Source: Firmicutes bacterium HGW-Firmicutes-15
GTDB taxonomy: Bacteria > Bacillota > Syntrophomonadia > Syntrophomonadales > Syntrophomonadaceae
Length of the DNA stretch: 64,000 bases
Direction of reading: 5' to 3'
NCBI GenBank assembly: GCA_002840245.1
Contig: PHAA01000024.1
Coordinates: forward strand, 27,135 to 91,134
Part shown: positions 16,707-26,011 of the stretch, piece by piece
Numbering within the stretch: the stretch's first letter is position 1
Layout: the number at the start of each line of letters is the position of its first letter
Notes under the pieces: generated by a model
Databases searched by the model: none
Seen by the model: the letters and a program-made list of their open reading frames with translations, nothing else
What the model was told of the DNA's origin: nothing
Made by a program: the position numbers and the translations under genes

Positions 16707-18353
16707 CTATAACTGATATTTGTAGAGCTCGTAACCGCCACTGATATTTTTCGCATTATAGCCCTTCTGGCGAAGAATGCGGTTGACGATATAACTTCGC
16801 AGCCCTTGCCCGCAGTAGACCAGGATTTCTTGATCTTGTGGAATTTCATCAAGGCGGTCACGAATTTCATCCACTGGAATATTATAAGCGCTGTATGCAG
16901 CACCATGTTTGAACTCCTGAGGAGTTCGGGCATCGATCAGGAAAGCTCCCTGGGCCAAGTGCTCAGGTACTTCGGGCCAGTGAACTATTTCTATATCTTT
17001 TAGGACAACATTGGAAGCGGCGTAGGCAAGCATGTTAACCGGATCCTTGGCAGAAGAAAATGGTGGAGCGTAAGCCAGTTCTAATTCCTGTAGGTCAAAA
17101 ACTGTCATTCCTGCCCGAATAGCAGTAGCAAGCACATCGATTCGTTTGTCTACTCCATCCCAACCTACAATCTGAGCGCCAAAGACTTTGCCATCCTCTG
17201 GAGAAAAAATTAATTTTGCCATCATCTGAGTAGCTCCCGGGTAATAAGTTGCATGAGAATTAGGCTGAGCATGACAAGTCTGGTAAACCCAACCCAACTT
17301 GCGAAGAGCCTTTTCATTCTTGCCGGTTACGGCTACTGTCATATCCATAATCTTTACTATCGCTGTACCTTGAGCACCGCTATATTTACTGGGACGTCCA
17401 CAAAGGTTATTGGCGATTAACCACCCCTGACGATTGGCTGGGGACGCTAGGGGCAACAGTATATCCTGCCCAGTGATGAAATCCTTTACTTGTATGGCAT
17501 CTCCCGCAGCATATATATAGGGGTCAGAAGTTCTCAGGTACTCGTCTACAAGGATACCCCCAGTGGAACCAATGGCTAGACCTGCCTCTGCTGCCAACCA
17601 GGCTTCAGGCTTAACTCCGATTCCCAGCACCACCATATCAGTTTGAATTGACTTGCCACTATCCAGAATGACTGTCTCCACGCTGGAAGAGCCTTCAAAG
17701 GATACGGCTCGATCCGACAGGCATAGCTCGATACCTTGGTTCTGCAAATAATTATGGACAATTGCTGCCATTTCCGAATCCAATACCCCAATTAACTGAT
17801 TGGAAGCTTCAACTAAGGTAACCTTGATATCCCTTTTGTTAAGCATTTCCGCCATTTCCAGACCGATAAACCCCCCGCCCAGGATTACTGCAGCAGCCGG
17901 TCGCTTTACTTCTATATGTTGTTTGATCACATCACTGTCGGGCACGTTTCTTACTGTAAATACATTAGGCTGGTGTACGCCCGGGATGTCAGGGATGATC
18001 GGGGAGGCACCAGGACAAAGCACTAGGTAATCATAGCTTTCCCGGTAGCTTTGATCTGAGAGGGTATTATTGATAATGACTACTTTCTCGTCAGGGATAA
18101 TGCGCTGAACCTCGCTATTAGTTTTTACATCGATATTGAAACGACGATGCATGGAGGTTGGCGTCTGTACTAGCAGGCGCTTTCTTTGCTCAATAACGCC
18201 TCCCACATAGTAGGGCAGACCGCAATTAGCAAAGGAGATATATTCACCGCGTTCCACCATAATGATTTCAGCTTCTTCATCCATTCTCCTTAAACGGGCT
18301 GCGGTACTGGCGCCTGCGGCAACGCCCCCAACAATTATGATCTTTTTACCCAT
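16707..18353 (-). CDS. CoA-disulfide reductase-type flavoprotein fused to rhodanese domain
   Basis: 548 aa. Residues 1-~450 are a pyridine-nucleotide-disulfide reductase with FAD motif IIIVGGVAAGASTAARLRRM, the single redox Cys44 in SFANCGLPYYVGG, an NAD(P)H site at VILGGGFIGLEMAE and an FAD site at YIYAAGDAI. Residues ~460-548 are a rhodanese domain with active Cys514 (VYCGQGLRS). This is the CoADR-RHD architecture, where characterised members reduce CoA disulfide, CoA persulfides or polysulfide with NAD(P)H. It would keep the CoA pool reduced, and it is divergent from a CoA-transferase gene. Confidence 0.88.
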   Translation of the reverse strand: MGKKIIIVGGVAAGASTAARLRRMDEEAEIIMVERGEYISFANCGLPYYVGGVIEQRKRLLVQTPTSMHRRFNIDVKTNSEVQRIIPDEKVVIINNTLSDQSYRESYDYLVLCPGASPIIPDIPGVHQPNVFTVRNVPDSDVIKQHIEVKRPAAAVILGGGFIGLEMAEMLNKRDIKVTLVEASNQLIGVLDSEMAAIVHNYLQNQGIELCLSDRAVSFEGSSSVETVILDSGKSIQTDMVVLGIGVKPEAWLAAEAGLAIGSTGGILVDEYLRTSDPYIYAAGDAIQVKDFITGQDILLPLASPANRQGWLIANNLCGRPSKYSGAQGTAIVKIMDMTVAVTGKNEKALRKLGWVYQTCHAQPNSHATYYPGATQMMAKLIFSPEDGKVFGAQIVGWDGVDKRIDVLATAIRAGMTVFDLQELELAYAPPFSSAKDPVNMLAYAASNVVLKDIEIVHWPEVPEHLAQGAFLIDARTPQEFKHGAAYSAYNIPVDEIRDRLDEIPQDQEILVYCGQGLRSYIVNRILRQKGYNAKNISGGYELYKYQL

Positions 18354-18538
18354 TATTACCAGCCTGCCTTTCTTAATTAATATAGGGTTCAGTTCTCAGT
18401 GTGCAATGCATAAACACATTAAAATTGATGCAAAAATGCATCGTAATGCTATTGATATTATAATCCGAATCTAATACTAATATTAATGCATGTTGGTCTT
18501 TGGGGATTTGCTGCCTTTCCCAGCAAAATACAAAACTC

Positions 18539-18554
18539 AGGCACGTTTCTTGCG
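18539..18554 (+). promoter_or_regulatory. Sigma-54 (-24/-12) promoter ahead of CoA-transferase 1
   Basis: AGGCACGTTTCTTGCG has GGCACG and TTGC with exactly 10 bases between the GG and GC doublets, the strict sigma-54 geometry. The predicted start is near 18565, giving a leader of about 280 bases. A palindrome GATGCA-AAAA-TGCATC at 18427-18442, ~100 bases upstream, is a possible activator site. The rest of the 489-base gap (18354-18842) shows only A/T-rich DNA. Confidence 0.72.
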
Positions 18555-18842
18555 TATTTTTTTTAATATTATTCATCTATTATAATCGCTTATGTCTCTC
18601 CTAATCTTATTTTACAGTATTTTCAGTTTGGATACGACCTTAAACAGTTGGCCTAGATATGGAAATAAATATTGCTTATATAACCATGCTGTTTTAAAGT
18701 TTTATCCAAATACTTTTTTATAGAGGAAATGGACCAGTAGTCTTTGAGGACAGACAAGAAAGGAGGTGTTTGGGAAACAGGGGGAATAAGATCAGTAACA
18801 AAAGCAAACTATATAGAGAAATAATATTGAGGAGGCTATTTC

Positions 18843-20180
18843 GTGAGTTATTTAGAAGATTATAAAGGTAAATTAATATCTGCGGCAGAGGCAGCTAAGA
18901 AAGTTAATTCCGGAGATTGGGTCGATTACGGCTGGTGCGCTGCCCATACCGTGGCTTTTGACAAAGCTCTGGCGGCCAGAGCCAGTGAACTAACCGATGT
19001 TAAAATCAGAGGCGGCGTGGCCCTGTGGATGCCGGCAGTATTCCAAGTCGAAAATCCTGGGGATCACTTCAGCTGGCATTCCTGGCATATGACCGGTGCA
19101 GGCCGGAAATTAGCCGAAGCAGGCATAGGATATTATGCTTCCATCCGTTATTCGGAAGTGCCCAGATATTATAGAGAAAATGTTGATCCGATTGGCGTTG
19201 CAGTTTGCCAGGTTACTCCGATGGATAAGCATGGTTATTTCAACTTTGGCCCATCGCCTTCACACGCTCGGGCTACTTTTGAAGTGTCCAAGATAAAGAT
19301 AGTAGAAGTCAACCAGAACCAGCCCGTATGCCTGGGTGGTACTGAAAACACTATCCATATTTCTGAGGTGGACTTTGTAATCGAAGGAGAAAATCCTCCT
19401 ATGGCTCAATTGGGAGCCGCTGCACCCAACGATGTAGATGCAGCCGTAGCTAAATTGATTGTGGATGAAATCCCCAATGGCGCCTGCCTCCAGCTCGGTA
19501 TCGGCGGAATGCCGAATGCCGTTGGCATGATGATAGCTCAATCCGACCTCAAAGACTTGGGTGTACATACAGAAATGTATGTAGATGCTTTTGTTGATAT
19601 CTCCAATCAGGGCAAGATCAATGGCTCGAAGAAAAATATAGATAAGGGCCGCCAGAGTTTTGCCTTTGCTGCCGGCACTAATAAAACCTACGAATTCCTC
19701 GACAACAATCCAGGCTGTATGGCGTGCACGGTTGACTATACCAATGACCCCTGTGTAGTGGGACAGATAGACAACTTCATGTCCATCAACAATGGGGTCG
19801 AGATCGACCTGTTCGGCCAGATTAACTCCGAGTCGGCCGGATACAGACATATCAGCGGCACTGGCGGACAGCTGGACTTCGTCATGGGCGCTTATCGTTC
19901 TAAAGGCGGCAAGAGTTTTATGTGTATGTCCTCGACTTATGGCAAAGCCGGTGCACCTAAATCCCGTATTATTCCTACATTGGAACCTGGCACCATAGTA
20001 ACCGACTCCCGTTCCGTTGTACAATGGGTCGTTACTGAATATGGCAAGGTCAATCTGAAAGGTATGACCTCCTGGGAGAGAGCTGAGAAGCTCATCTCTA
20101 TTGCTAATCCAATTTTCCAAGATGAATTGATCAAAGCAGCGGATTCGATGAGAATTTGGCGCAAGAGCAACAAGAAATAG
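18843..20180 (+). CDS. Acyl-CoA:carboxylate CoA-transferase (butyryl/4-hydroxybutyryl type), paralogue 1
   Basis: 445 aa, acetyl-CoA hydrolase/transferase family. It moves CoA between acids such as acetate and butyrate, activating the acid without ATP. The N-terminal half contains [19 protein letters not shown]. The C-terminal half has the CoA-contacting glycine loop [13 protein letters not shown] (~217-228). The HTEMYVDA motif places Glu244 at the position of the catalytic Glu of the C. aminobutyricum 4-hydroxybutyrate CoA-transferase (from memory of that family). [15 protein letters not shown] and SGTGGQLDF are also typical. GTG start after GAGGAGG. It is monocistronic behind a sigma-54 promoter and ends at a terminator. 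The exact acid substrate is not readable. Confidence 0.88.
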   Translation: MSYLEDYKGKLISAAEAAKKVNSGDWVDYGWCAAHTVAFDKALAARASELTDVKIRGGVALWMPAVFQVENPGDHFSWHSWHMTGAGRKLAEAGIGYYASIRYSEVPRYYRENVDPIGVAVCQVTPMDKHGYFNFGPSPSHARATFEVSKIKIVEVNQNQPVCLGGTENTIHISEVDFVIEGENPPMAQLGAAAPNDVDAAVAKLIVDEIPNGACLQLGIGGMPNAVGMMIAQSDLKDLGVHTEMYVDAFVDISNQGKINGSKKNIDKGRQSFAFAAGTNKTYEFLDNNPGCMACTVDYTNDPCVVGQIDNFMSINNGVEIDLFGQINSESAGYRHISGTGGQLDFVMGAYRSKGGKSFMCMSSTYGKAGAPKSRIIPTLEPGTIVTDSRSVVQWVVTEYGKVNLKGMTSWERAEKLISIANPIFQDELIKAADSMRIWRKSNKK

Positions 20181-20239
20181 AGAACATTGAAATATTGAAC
20201 CAAGAGCTTTCACTATATTAATTAATATATATTTAATAA

Positions 20240-20269
20240 AAACGGCGGATGACTTTCCGCCGTTTTTTT
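20240..20269 (+). terminator. Rho-independent terminator after CoA-transferase 1
   Basis: A perfect 10-bp stem AAACGGCGGA / TCCGCCGTTT with a 6-nt loop, then a T-run. Confidence 0.94.
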
Positions 20270-20386
20270 GTCTGGGAATAGGTTTCGTGCTCCATTCACG
20301 TTCAAGTTCTAAACAGTCGTAATGGGATTCGTACTTCTTTCCCTTATGATATAATAAAGAGAACTATTAAAAAGGTGGTTTAAAAT

Positions 20387-22336
20387 ATGAATGATTATTT
20401 TCCTGAACTTTTTAGACCTGGTTATATTGGCAACCTTTGGGTGCGGAACCGAATTGTAATGGCACCTATGGCTACCCATTTGGCCTATATTAATGGTGAA
20501 GTAAGTGAAGCCCTTATCGCTCACTACGCTGCCCGGGCGCGGGGAGGAGTGGGATTGGTGATAGTCGAAGCGGCCTGCGTAGCTCCATTGGTTGCTAACG
20601 AGGGTTTTGGGCAGTTGTACATATCTCATCCTCGCTTTGTTTTGGGTTTGAATAGACTTAACGAAGCTATCCGGGCCAATGGCAGCCGGACTTTTATTCA
20701 GCTTTTCCATGCTGGCAGGCAGACCTCTCGCCTGGTATGTGGAGGTGAACAGCCCGTAGCACCCTCTGCAATTCCCTGTACTATTATGAAGGAAATGCCC
20801 CGTGAGTTGACTAATCTGGAAGTAAAACAGGTTATAAATGAATTCATAGCATCAGCTCAGTATGCCCACTTAGCAGGATTTGATGGGATTGAACTACATG
20901 CAGCCCATGGATATTTGATAAACCAGTTTCTATCACCCCATACCAACCTACGCAGCGATGAATACGGGGGCAGCCTGCAAAATCGGCAGCGCTTCTTGAT
21001 GGAGATAGTTACCGAAATTAAAGAGGTTTTACCTGAATTGACTATTTCAGTTCGCCTTAATATTGATGATTTCATTCAGGGAGGATTGGAATTAGAAGAA
21101 AGTCTAGAGATTTGCAAGTGCTTGGAAAAATCCGGGGTAGATATTATAAACTGTTCCAGCGGTACCTATGAGTCAGGTTTGAAAAGTATAGAGCCAGCTT
21201 CTTATGAGGAAGGTTGGCGGGTATACCTGGCAGAAGCGGTGAAAAAGGTTGTTGAAATTCCAGTCATTTCTGGAGGAATGATACGTAATCCCGATTTTGC
21301 TAATCAGGTACTGGTAGATAAGAAAGCTGATTTTATATTTCTGGGTCGCAGCCTGTTGGCGGATCCTGAATGGGTTAATAAAGTGCGCCACAATGAATTG
21401 GCAGATATTCGTCCGTGTATAAGTTGTAACAACTGTATAGCTAACGGTTTTAAAGGTCTGGGGATTCGCTGTACGGTGAATCCATTTAGCGGTCGTGAAA
21501 CTATGTTAAACCAAGAAAAAATGGTTGAGAAGCAGGCCAGAGTGGTGATAGTTGGCGGCGGACCAGCTGGAATGCAGGCTGCCGTATCGCTGCGGCGGCA
21601 TGGGCTTGAAGTGATTCTATATGAAAAAGAAGCTGAACTAGGAGGATTCATGGGTTTAGCCGGAGTTCCACCCCATAAGGAGCAGGTTTTGGCTTTGCGC
21701 AATCATATGGTTAGAGAGTTATATAAATCGGAAGTCGAGCTGGTACTTAACCATGAATTTACGCGGGATATTCTTGGGGCAACCAAGCCCGATGTTTTGG
21801 TCCTGGCAACCGGATCAAAAGCGATCCGGCCCGCACTTGCAGGCAGTAATCAGAGCAATTGCGTAGAGGCAGTTGAGGTTCTGGGGGGAAAGGTAGAGAT
21901 ATCTGGGCAGAAGGTAGTGGTAATCGGAGGTGGCACTACCGGGTGTGAGGTAGCGGATTATTTACTGCCTAGAGGTAATCAGGTGACTATCCTGGAAGCG
22001 GGGTCCTCTATGGCTGCGGAAATGGAGAGGAAAAACCGCCGTGCCTTGATGAACAGCTTGGAGGATGCCGGGGTAGAGAAGAGAACTGGAGCCCGAGTGG
22101 TGGAGATTATGCCGGACAGTGTGCGGATAGAAGTTGCTGGAGTTGAAGAACGATTATCTGCTGACTGGGTGGTTTGGGCTACTGGTTTTAAACCGCAGAA
22201 TGAACTTTTTAGTATGGTTCAGGAAGAGGTACCTTTTGTTTTTCTCATCGGTGATGCCTTAAAAGTTAGGGGATTTAAAGAAGCCATACTGGAAGGCGAA
22301 ATGTTAGGTAATACTATCGCCGGGTTAATGAAATAA
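20387..22336 (+). CDS. Old-yellow-enzyme-type enoate/dienoyl-CoA reductase (flavin, Fe-S)
   Basis: 649 aa, with the FadH/2-enoate reductase/trimethylamine dehydrogenase layout. An FMN TIM barrel spans 1-~340 (MAPMATHLAY, HGYLINQFLSPHTNLRSDEYGG). A [4Fe-4S] site CISCNNC...C follows with CX2CX2CX11C spacing, and then FAD- and NAD(P)-binding domains (VVIVGGGPAGMQAAVSLRRHG, ~385; VVVIGGGTTGCEVADYLLPRG, ~520). It would reduce an unsaturated acid or enoyl-CoA with NAD(P)H, or run in reverse. The cysteine spacing is the trimethylamine-dehydrogenase type rather than E. coli FadH's CX2CX3C. TATAAT at 20350-20355 may be its -10. A Shine-Dalgarno AAAGGTGG precedes the ATG. Confidence 0.85.
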   Translation: MNDYFPELFRPGYIGNLWVRNRIVMAPMATHLAYINGEVSEALIAHYAARARGGVGLVIVEAACVAPLVANEGFGQLYISHPRFVLGLNRLNEAIRANGSRTFIQLFHAGRQTSRLVCGGEQPVAPSAIPCTIMKEMPRELTNLEVKQVINEFIASAQYAHLAGFDGIELHAAHGYLINQFLSPHTNLRSDEYGGSLQNRQRFLMEIVTEIKEVLPELTISVRLNIDDFIQGGLELEESLEICKCLEKSGVDIINCSSGTYESGLKSIEPASYEEGWRVYLAEAVKKVVEIPVISGGMIRNPDFANQVLVDKKADFIFLGRSLLADPEWVNKVRHNELADIRPCISCNNCIANGFKGLGIRCTVNPFSGRETMLNQEKMVEKQARVVIVGGGPAGMQAAVSLRRHGLEVILYEKEAELGGFMGLAGVPPHKEQVLALRNHMVRELYKSEVELVLNHEFTRDILGATKPDVLVLATGSKAIRPALAGSNQSNCVEAVEVLGGKVEISGQKVVVIGGGTTGCEVADYLLPRGNQVTILEAGSSMAAEMERKNRRALMNSLEDAGVEKRTGARVVEIMPDSVRIEVAGVEERLSADWVVWATGFKPQNELFSMVQEEVPFVFLIGDALKVRGFKEAILEGEMLGNTIAGLMK

Positions 22337-22380
22337 AGGGTTATTTTATGATAGTTCCTAAGTTGGGTGGTGGGACATAA

Positions 22381-23064
22381 ATGGGGTTGAAAAATCCTTC
22401 ACTGGACGTGGAAAGGGATCGTATCGAAAAGCTGAAATGTTTCGAAAAAGAAGCCTACCAGGAGGGTTACAAACAGGTCGCAGGAATCGACGAAGTGGGC
22501 CGGGGTTGTATCGCTGGACCGGTAGCGGCAGCAGCGGTTATTTTGCCCCGGGATTTTTTTCTGGCAGGTGTAAACGACTCCAAGTTGCTTAGTGAGAAAA
22601 AAAGGCTAAAAATGGTGGTGGAAATTAAGCGGGAGGCTTTGGCTTGGTCAGTAGTGATGATTTCTCCTCAGCGCATTGACCAGCAAAATATTCTGCTGGT
22701 GACCAAAGAGGCTATGCGTACTGCTGTAAATGAGCTCCTGCCAGTTCCTGATTTTCTACTCATTGATGCTGTGAAAATCCCCGATATAAATATTAGACAA
22801 TATCCCATTATTAGGGGTGATAGCTTGAGTATTTCGATTGCCTGTGCATCCATCCTAGCTAAGGTGGAGAGGGATCAGTCTATGCAGGCGTATGATAGCA
22901 TGTATCCTGGTTATGGTTTTGCCAGGCACAAAGGCTATGCTACTCGTGAGCATATCATAGCTCTGGATAATATTGGAGTTAGTCCTATTCACCGATGCAG
23001 TTTTGAACCAGTCAAATCAATACTTGGAGGTGCTTATGGAGCCCAGCCAAATCTCTTTAAATAA
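22381..23064 (+). CDS. rnhB: Ribonuclease HII
   Basis: Removes ribonucleotides and RNA primers from DNA. The acidic active site begins GIDEVGRGCIAGPVAAAAV (Asp37, Glu38). VNDSKLLSEKKR and the later Asp in LLIDAVKIPD complete it, and SLSISIACASILAKVERD and YGFARHKGYAT are family hallmarks. 227 aa is usual. The last 29 bases overlap the next gene. Confidence 0.95.
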   Translation: MGLKNPSLDVERDRIEKLKCFEKEAYQEGYKQVAGIDEVGRGCIAGPVAAAAVILPRDFFLAGVNDSKLLSEKKRLKMVVEIKREALAWSVVMISPQRIDQQNILLVTKEAMRTAVNELLPVPDFLLIDAVKIPDINIRQYPIIRGDSLSISIACASILAKVERDQSMQAYDSMYPGYGFARHKGYATREHIIALDNIGVSPIHRCSFEPVKSILGGAYGAQPNLFK

Positions 23065-25246
23065 AGTCACCCTAAATGTCAGTTCTCCCAAAGATGGCGG
23101 GGTCAGCCTGAACAAGGGGGAAATGGTTAAAGGAACGGTGCAAGAGGTAAGACCGGATGGCCTGGTAATGATAGTTATTAAGGGCAAACTAGTCGAAGCG
23201 GTGGCTGAAGTACCGGTCAAGCCTGGTCAGGAGTTGTATCTCATGGTGGATGATTTTCGCAATGGCAAGACCTATCTAAAGCTAGTAAGCCCAGAAATGA
23301 TGGGGAAGATAGAAAATGCCAATATAAAGGCTAATCTTCAACAAATGGGTATAACGGCCAAGGAGGAAACCGTTCTCTTGGCTAGTAAACTGGTACAGCA
23401 TAATCTGCCGGTAACCCCTGATAGCCTCAATGAGCTAGCCCGAGTCGTAAAACTAATAGGTGGAAGCAACCCCAGAAATCTTGAAATAGCAGCTTTCGCT
23501 CTTTCTCGGGGAATAGTAACCCGGGAAGCACTTACAGCTCTAGCCAGCTTTTTAGCGCCAGAAACGAATAAGGCTCAACTAATGACAGTGCTCAATCGAT
23601 TGCTGAATATATTAACAATCCAGCTTACTCCATCATTGTCGGCAGAAACGTTGCCGCTTCAAATGTCGTCAACTTCGGCTATACCTTCTGCCCTCAATAT
23701 TGCTGCTGAATCAGTGCTCTCTGGGAATATACCGACTGCATCGACAATAGTAGCATCCGGTCCGGAATCCTTGCTAAGCTCAGTGAAAGGGGAAGCCGCT
23801 CCGATTGCCAGTAATGCCCAGGAGACCGTCGCAGCCACCCCGGTAAAGGGCGAAGTAGCTCAGTCAGCAACTCCGACCGCATCGGGTAGAGGGGAACTAA
23901 CACAACAGGCAGCTAGCCTCAGTCCGGAGGGGGCTCCAGTAGCCCCAGTGAAAGCTGAGCCAGTGTCTTTGGCATTGAATATTGCTAAGGAGGTTGCTGC
24001 GGCGAATCAAGTGAAGAGTGAAGCAGCTCTTACCGCATCGGGCAGAGGGGAACTCGCATCGCAGGCAACTAGTGTTAGTCTGGAGGGGACTCCAGCAGCC
24101 CCGCTGAAAGCGGATCCAGTGCTTATAGCATCGAATACTGCTAAGGAGATGGTTAACCCTAATCAAGGTAAAGGGGAGCCAACAGCTACCAATACCAGTC
24201 TTAATCAAGAGACAGTCCTGGCTGCCCCCGTAAAGGGCGAAGCAGCATCTCATGCGAGTAATGCTGCACCGGGTACCAATACAGTCAGTCCAGCGAGGGA
24301 TGTGAGTACAGGTATTTATCAGCACATCCTACCTGATGGTGAGGCAGAAGTTCCAGCTCAGAATGCTGCGAGAGCAACTGGTTCCGAAACACAGCGGGTT
24401 ATGATGGAAAACCTTTTAAAGCTTTTGCCTGCTAGTGCTGGAACAGCTGAACCGGACGGGAATGTCGCTCTGAAAACAGGCGAAACCGATAGGAGCCAGG
24501 TTTTGTCAGGACAAACCCCTTTGGTTCAAACCCATAATGATTCCGGACTACCCCAGGATAACCTGACTCAACGGGTCGTGAATCTTTTGCAGACATTAGT
24601 AGACATCGTGGAGCTTGACCTCGCCACTTCTCCTGATAAAATCGCTGAGAAAATTCAGAACAGCACCCAGTCGGAACGAGAAATTATAAAGGCCTTACTT
24701 TTGTTGGAAGATCTGACCTCCGATCAGCGAGTAGGGGATAAAATTGGCTCGGTAAAAGATTTTTCGCTAAGATTAGAAAATATGGAGAAAGAAATATCCG
24801 GTCAGAGATTGTTTAATCTGTCATCTCGGACCCCAGGCGAGAATATAACCAGTTATTATTTTTCCTTTCCGGTGAAAATGGATAATGGGTACAGTATGTG
24901 CCAGTTGAAGATAAACAAAGATAGCCGCCAAAAGCTGAAAGATTTAGATAACCTTAATTTTGTGGTCTCGCTGAACACAAGTAAATTGGGGATCGTTCTT
25001 TTTCATGTAAACTGGCATCGTCAGGGGACTCTTAAGCTGCAGGGAGTTGTAGAAAGTCAGTCTACCTGCAATTACATGAACAAGAACATTGGCGAACTGG
25101 TGGCTAAACTTCAAGGACTGGGTTTCAAAGTGTCCAATCTGGGAGTCAAGGTAAGCATATCCCCAGTGGAGATTAACTGTGTAAAACCTGTATTTGAGGA
25201 TGTATCCCAAAAGATTAGACCTCTTGGAATAGATGTAACCGTTTAG
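23036..25246 (+). CDS. FliK-like (YlqG-position) hook-length-control-type protein
   Basis: 736 aa from ATG 23036, which has GGAGG 5-9 bases upstream inside rnhB. The N-terminal ~200 residues are folded-looking (ITAKEETVLLASKLVQHNLPV). Residues ~215-450 are a low-complexity Ala/Pro/Ser/Val linker with imperfect repeats (ASGRGEL..., P(V/L)KA(E/D)PV...). The C-terminal ~170 resemble the FliK hook-length-control C domain (YYFSFPVKMDNGYSMCQLKI, LGIVLFHVNWHRQGTLKLQG, LGFKVSNLGVKVSI). The position rnhB-[this]-ylqH equals B. subtilis ylqG. It has no flagellar neighbours here. The function is unknown, and substrate-length sensing for an export system is inference. Confidence 0.68.
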   Translation: MEPSQISLNKVTLNVSSPKDGGVSLNKGEMVKGTVQEVRPDGLVMIVIKGKLVEAVAEVPVKPGQELYLMVDDFRNGKTYLKLVSPEMMGKIENANIKANLQQMGITAKEETVLLASKLVQHNLPVTPDSLNELARVVKLIGGSNPRNLEIAAFALSRGIVTREALTALASFLAPETNKAQLMTVLNRLLNILTIQLTPSLSAETLPLQMSSTSAIPSALNIAAESVLSGNIPTASTIVASGPESLLSSVKGEAAPIASNAQETVAATPVKGEVAQSATPTASGRGELTQQAASLSPEGAPVAPVKAEPVSLALNIAKEVAAANQVKSEAALTASGRGELASQATSVSLEGTPAAPLKADPVLIASNTAKEMVNPNQGKGEPTATNTSLNQETVLAAPVKGEAASHASNAAPGTNTVSPARDVSTGIYQHILPDGEAEVPAQNAARATGSETQRVMMENLLKLLPASAGTAEPDGNVALKTGETDRSQVLSGQTPLVQTHNDSGLPQDNLTQRVVNLLQTLVDIVELDLATSPDKIAEKIQNSTQSEREIIKALLLLEDLTSDQRVGDKIGSVKDFSLRLENMEKEISGQRLFNLSSRTPGENITSYYFSFPVKMDNGYSMCQLKINKDSRQKLKDLDNLNFVVSLNTSKLGIVLFHVNWHRQGTLKLQGVVESQSTCNYMNKNIGELVAKLQGLGFKVSNLGVKVSISPVEINCVKPVFEDVSQKIRPLGIDVTV

Positions 25247-25256
25247 GAGGTTGCAG

Positions 25257-25592
25257 GTGAGTAAGAATATTATTTCAATGATTACGATGGAAAGAATTGT
25301 AGATTTAGGAGTTTTTATTTTGGATAAGAACATACGCAACCAAAAAGCAGTAGCACTGCGTTACCAGCGCGACAAGGATGACGTGCCGGTCGTTGTAGCT
25401 AAGGGCCGGGGATTGCTGGCTGAGCGGATTCGTGAAGTGGCTGCAGAGAGCGGGGTACCCGTAAAAGAGGATAAAGAGCTAGCAGATTACCTGATGGCCT
25501 TGGACTTATACGAAGAGATACCACCGGAGCTTTATGCGGTAGTGGCGGAGATATTATCGCATATCTATAGCATGGATAAAAAGTACATTTAG
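25257..25592 (+). CDS. ylqH: FlhB C-terminal-domain homologue YlqH
   Basis: 111 aa, matching the cytoplasmic tail of the FlhB/YscU export-gate protein (AVALRYQRDKDDVPVVVAKGRGLLAERIRE...GVPVKEDKELADYL). It has no membrane part. The self-cleavage NPTH is absent, and the corresponding stretch reads NIRNQKAVAL. GTG 25257 lies six bases after TAGGAGG. The in-frame TTG at 25251 abuts the Shine-Dalgarno and is rejected. It is paired with the FliK-like gene, 10 bases upstream, mirroring the FliK-FlhB partnership. Confidence 0.85.
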   Translation: MSKNIISMITMERIVDLGVFILDKNIRNQKAVALRYQRDKDDVPVVVAKGRGLLAERIREVAAESGVPVKEDKELADYLMALDLYEEIPPELYAVVAEILSHIYSMDKKYI

Positions 25593-25600
25593 GAGAAGCT

Positions 25601-25948
25601 ATGAAAAAAGAGCTTGGCAACCGGGGTGAGGAAATAGCCTCTCGCTATCTTAAAGAGCAGGGCTACAGGATATTAACCCGCAATTATCGGAGTCGGTACG
25701 GCGAAGTGGACATCATCTGCACCTTTGGGGAGAGTATTGTGTTTGTTGAGGTGAAAACCCGCACCAGTACAAGCTTCGGCTCTCCTGAAGAGTCCATTAC
25801 CAGAAGCAAGCGAGAACATATCCGTAAAGTTGCCCTCATATATCTTGAGTCGTACCAACATCCCTTTAAAGAAATGCGCTTTGATGTAATTGGTATTCTT
25901 ATGAACGGAAATGAGCCCCGCATTAACCACCTGGTGGCTGCGTTTTAA
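25601..25948 (+). CDS. yraN: YraN/UPF0102 endonuclease-like protein
   Basis: 115 aa, restriction-endonuclease-like fold, with GNRGEEIASRYLKEQGYRIL, RSRYGEVDII and IVFVEVKTRTS (catalytic-type D-ExK). It is conserved next to rnhB in many bacteria. The physiological role is not established. The start follows AGGAG 8 bases after ylqH. Confidence 0.9.
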   Translation: MKKELGNRGEEIASRYLKEQGYRILTRNYRSRYGEVDIICTFGESIVFVEVKTRTSTSFGSPEESITRSKREHIRKVALIYLESYQHPFKEMRFDVIGILMNGNEPRINHLVAAF

Positions 25949-26011
25949 TTCGGAAATAAAGGTGCATGGAATTCGTTATTCTGATAATATAGCTTTACAG
26001 TCATGTAACTT

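Noticed and set aside
18354..18842. Second sigma-54 candidate TGGAAATAAATATTGCTT near 18659
   Set aside because: GG-GC spacing is 11 and the -24 element is poor. The site at 18539 is far better.
18759..18878. Perfect AAAGGAGGTG ribosome site followed by a 35-codon basic frame overlapping the CoA-transferase start
   Set aside because: The only start (TTG) is 3 bases after the ribosome site, too close. No protein character was seen, although it might influence translation of the downstream gene.
19260..20213. Long antisense frame (317 codons) opposite CoA-transferase 1
   Set aside because: It is the shadow of a highly biased, well-identified gene on the other strand, with no promoter, ribosome site or family motif.
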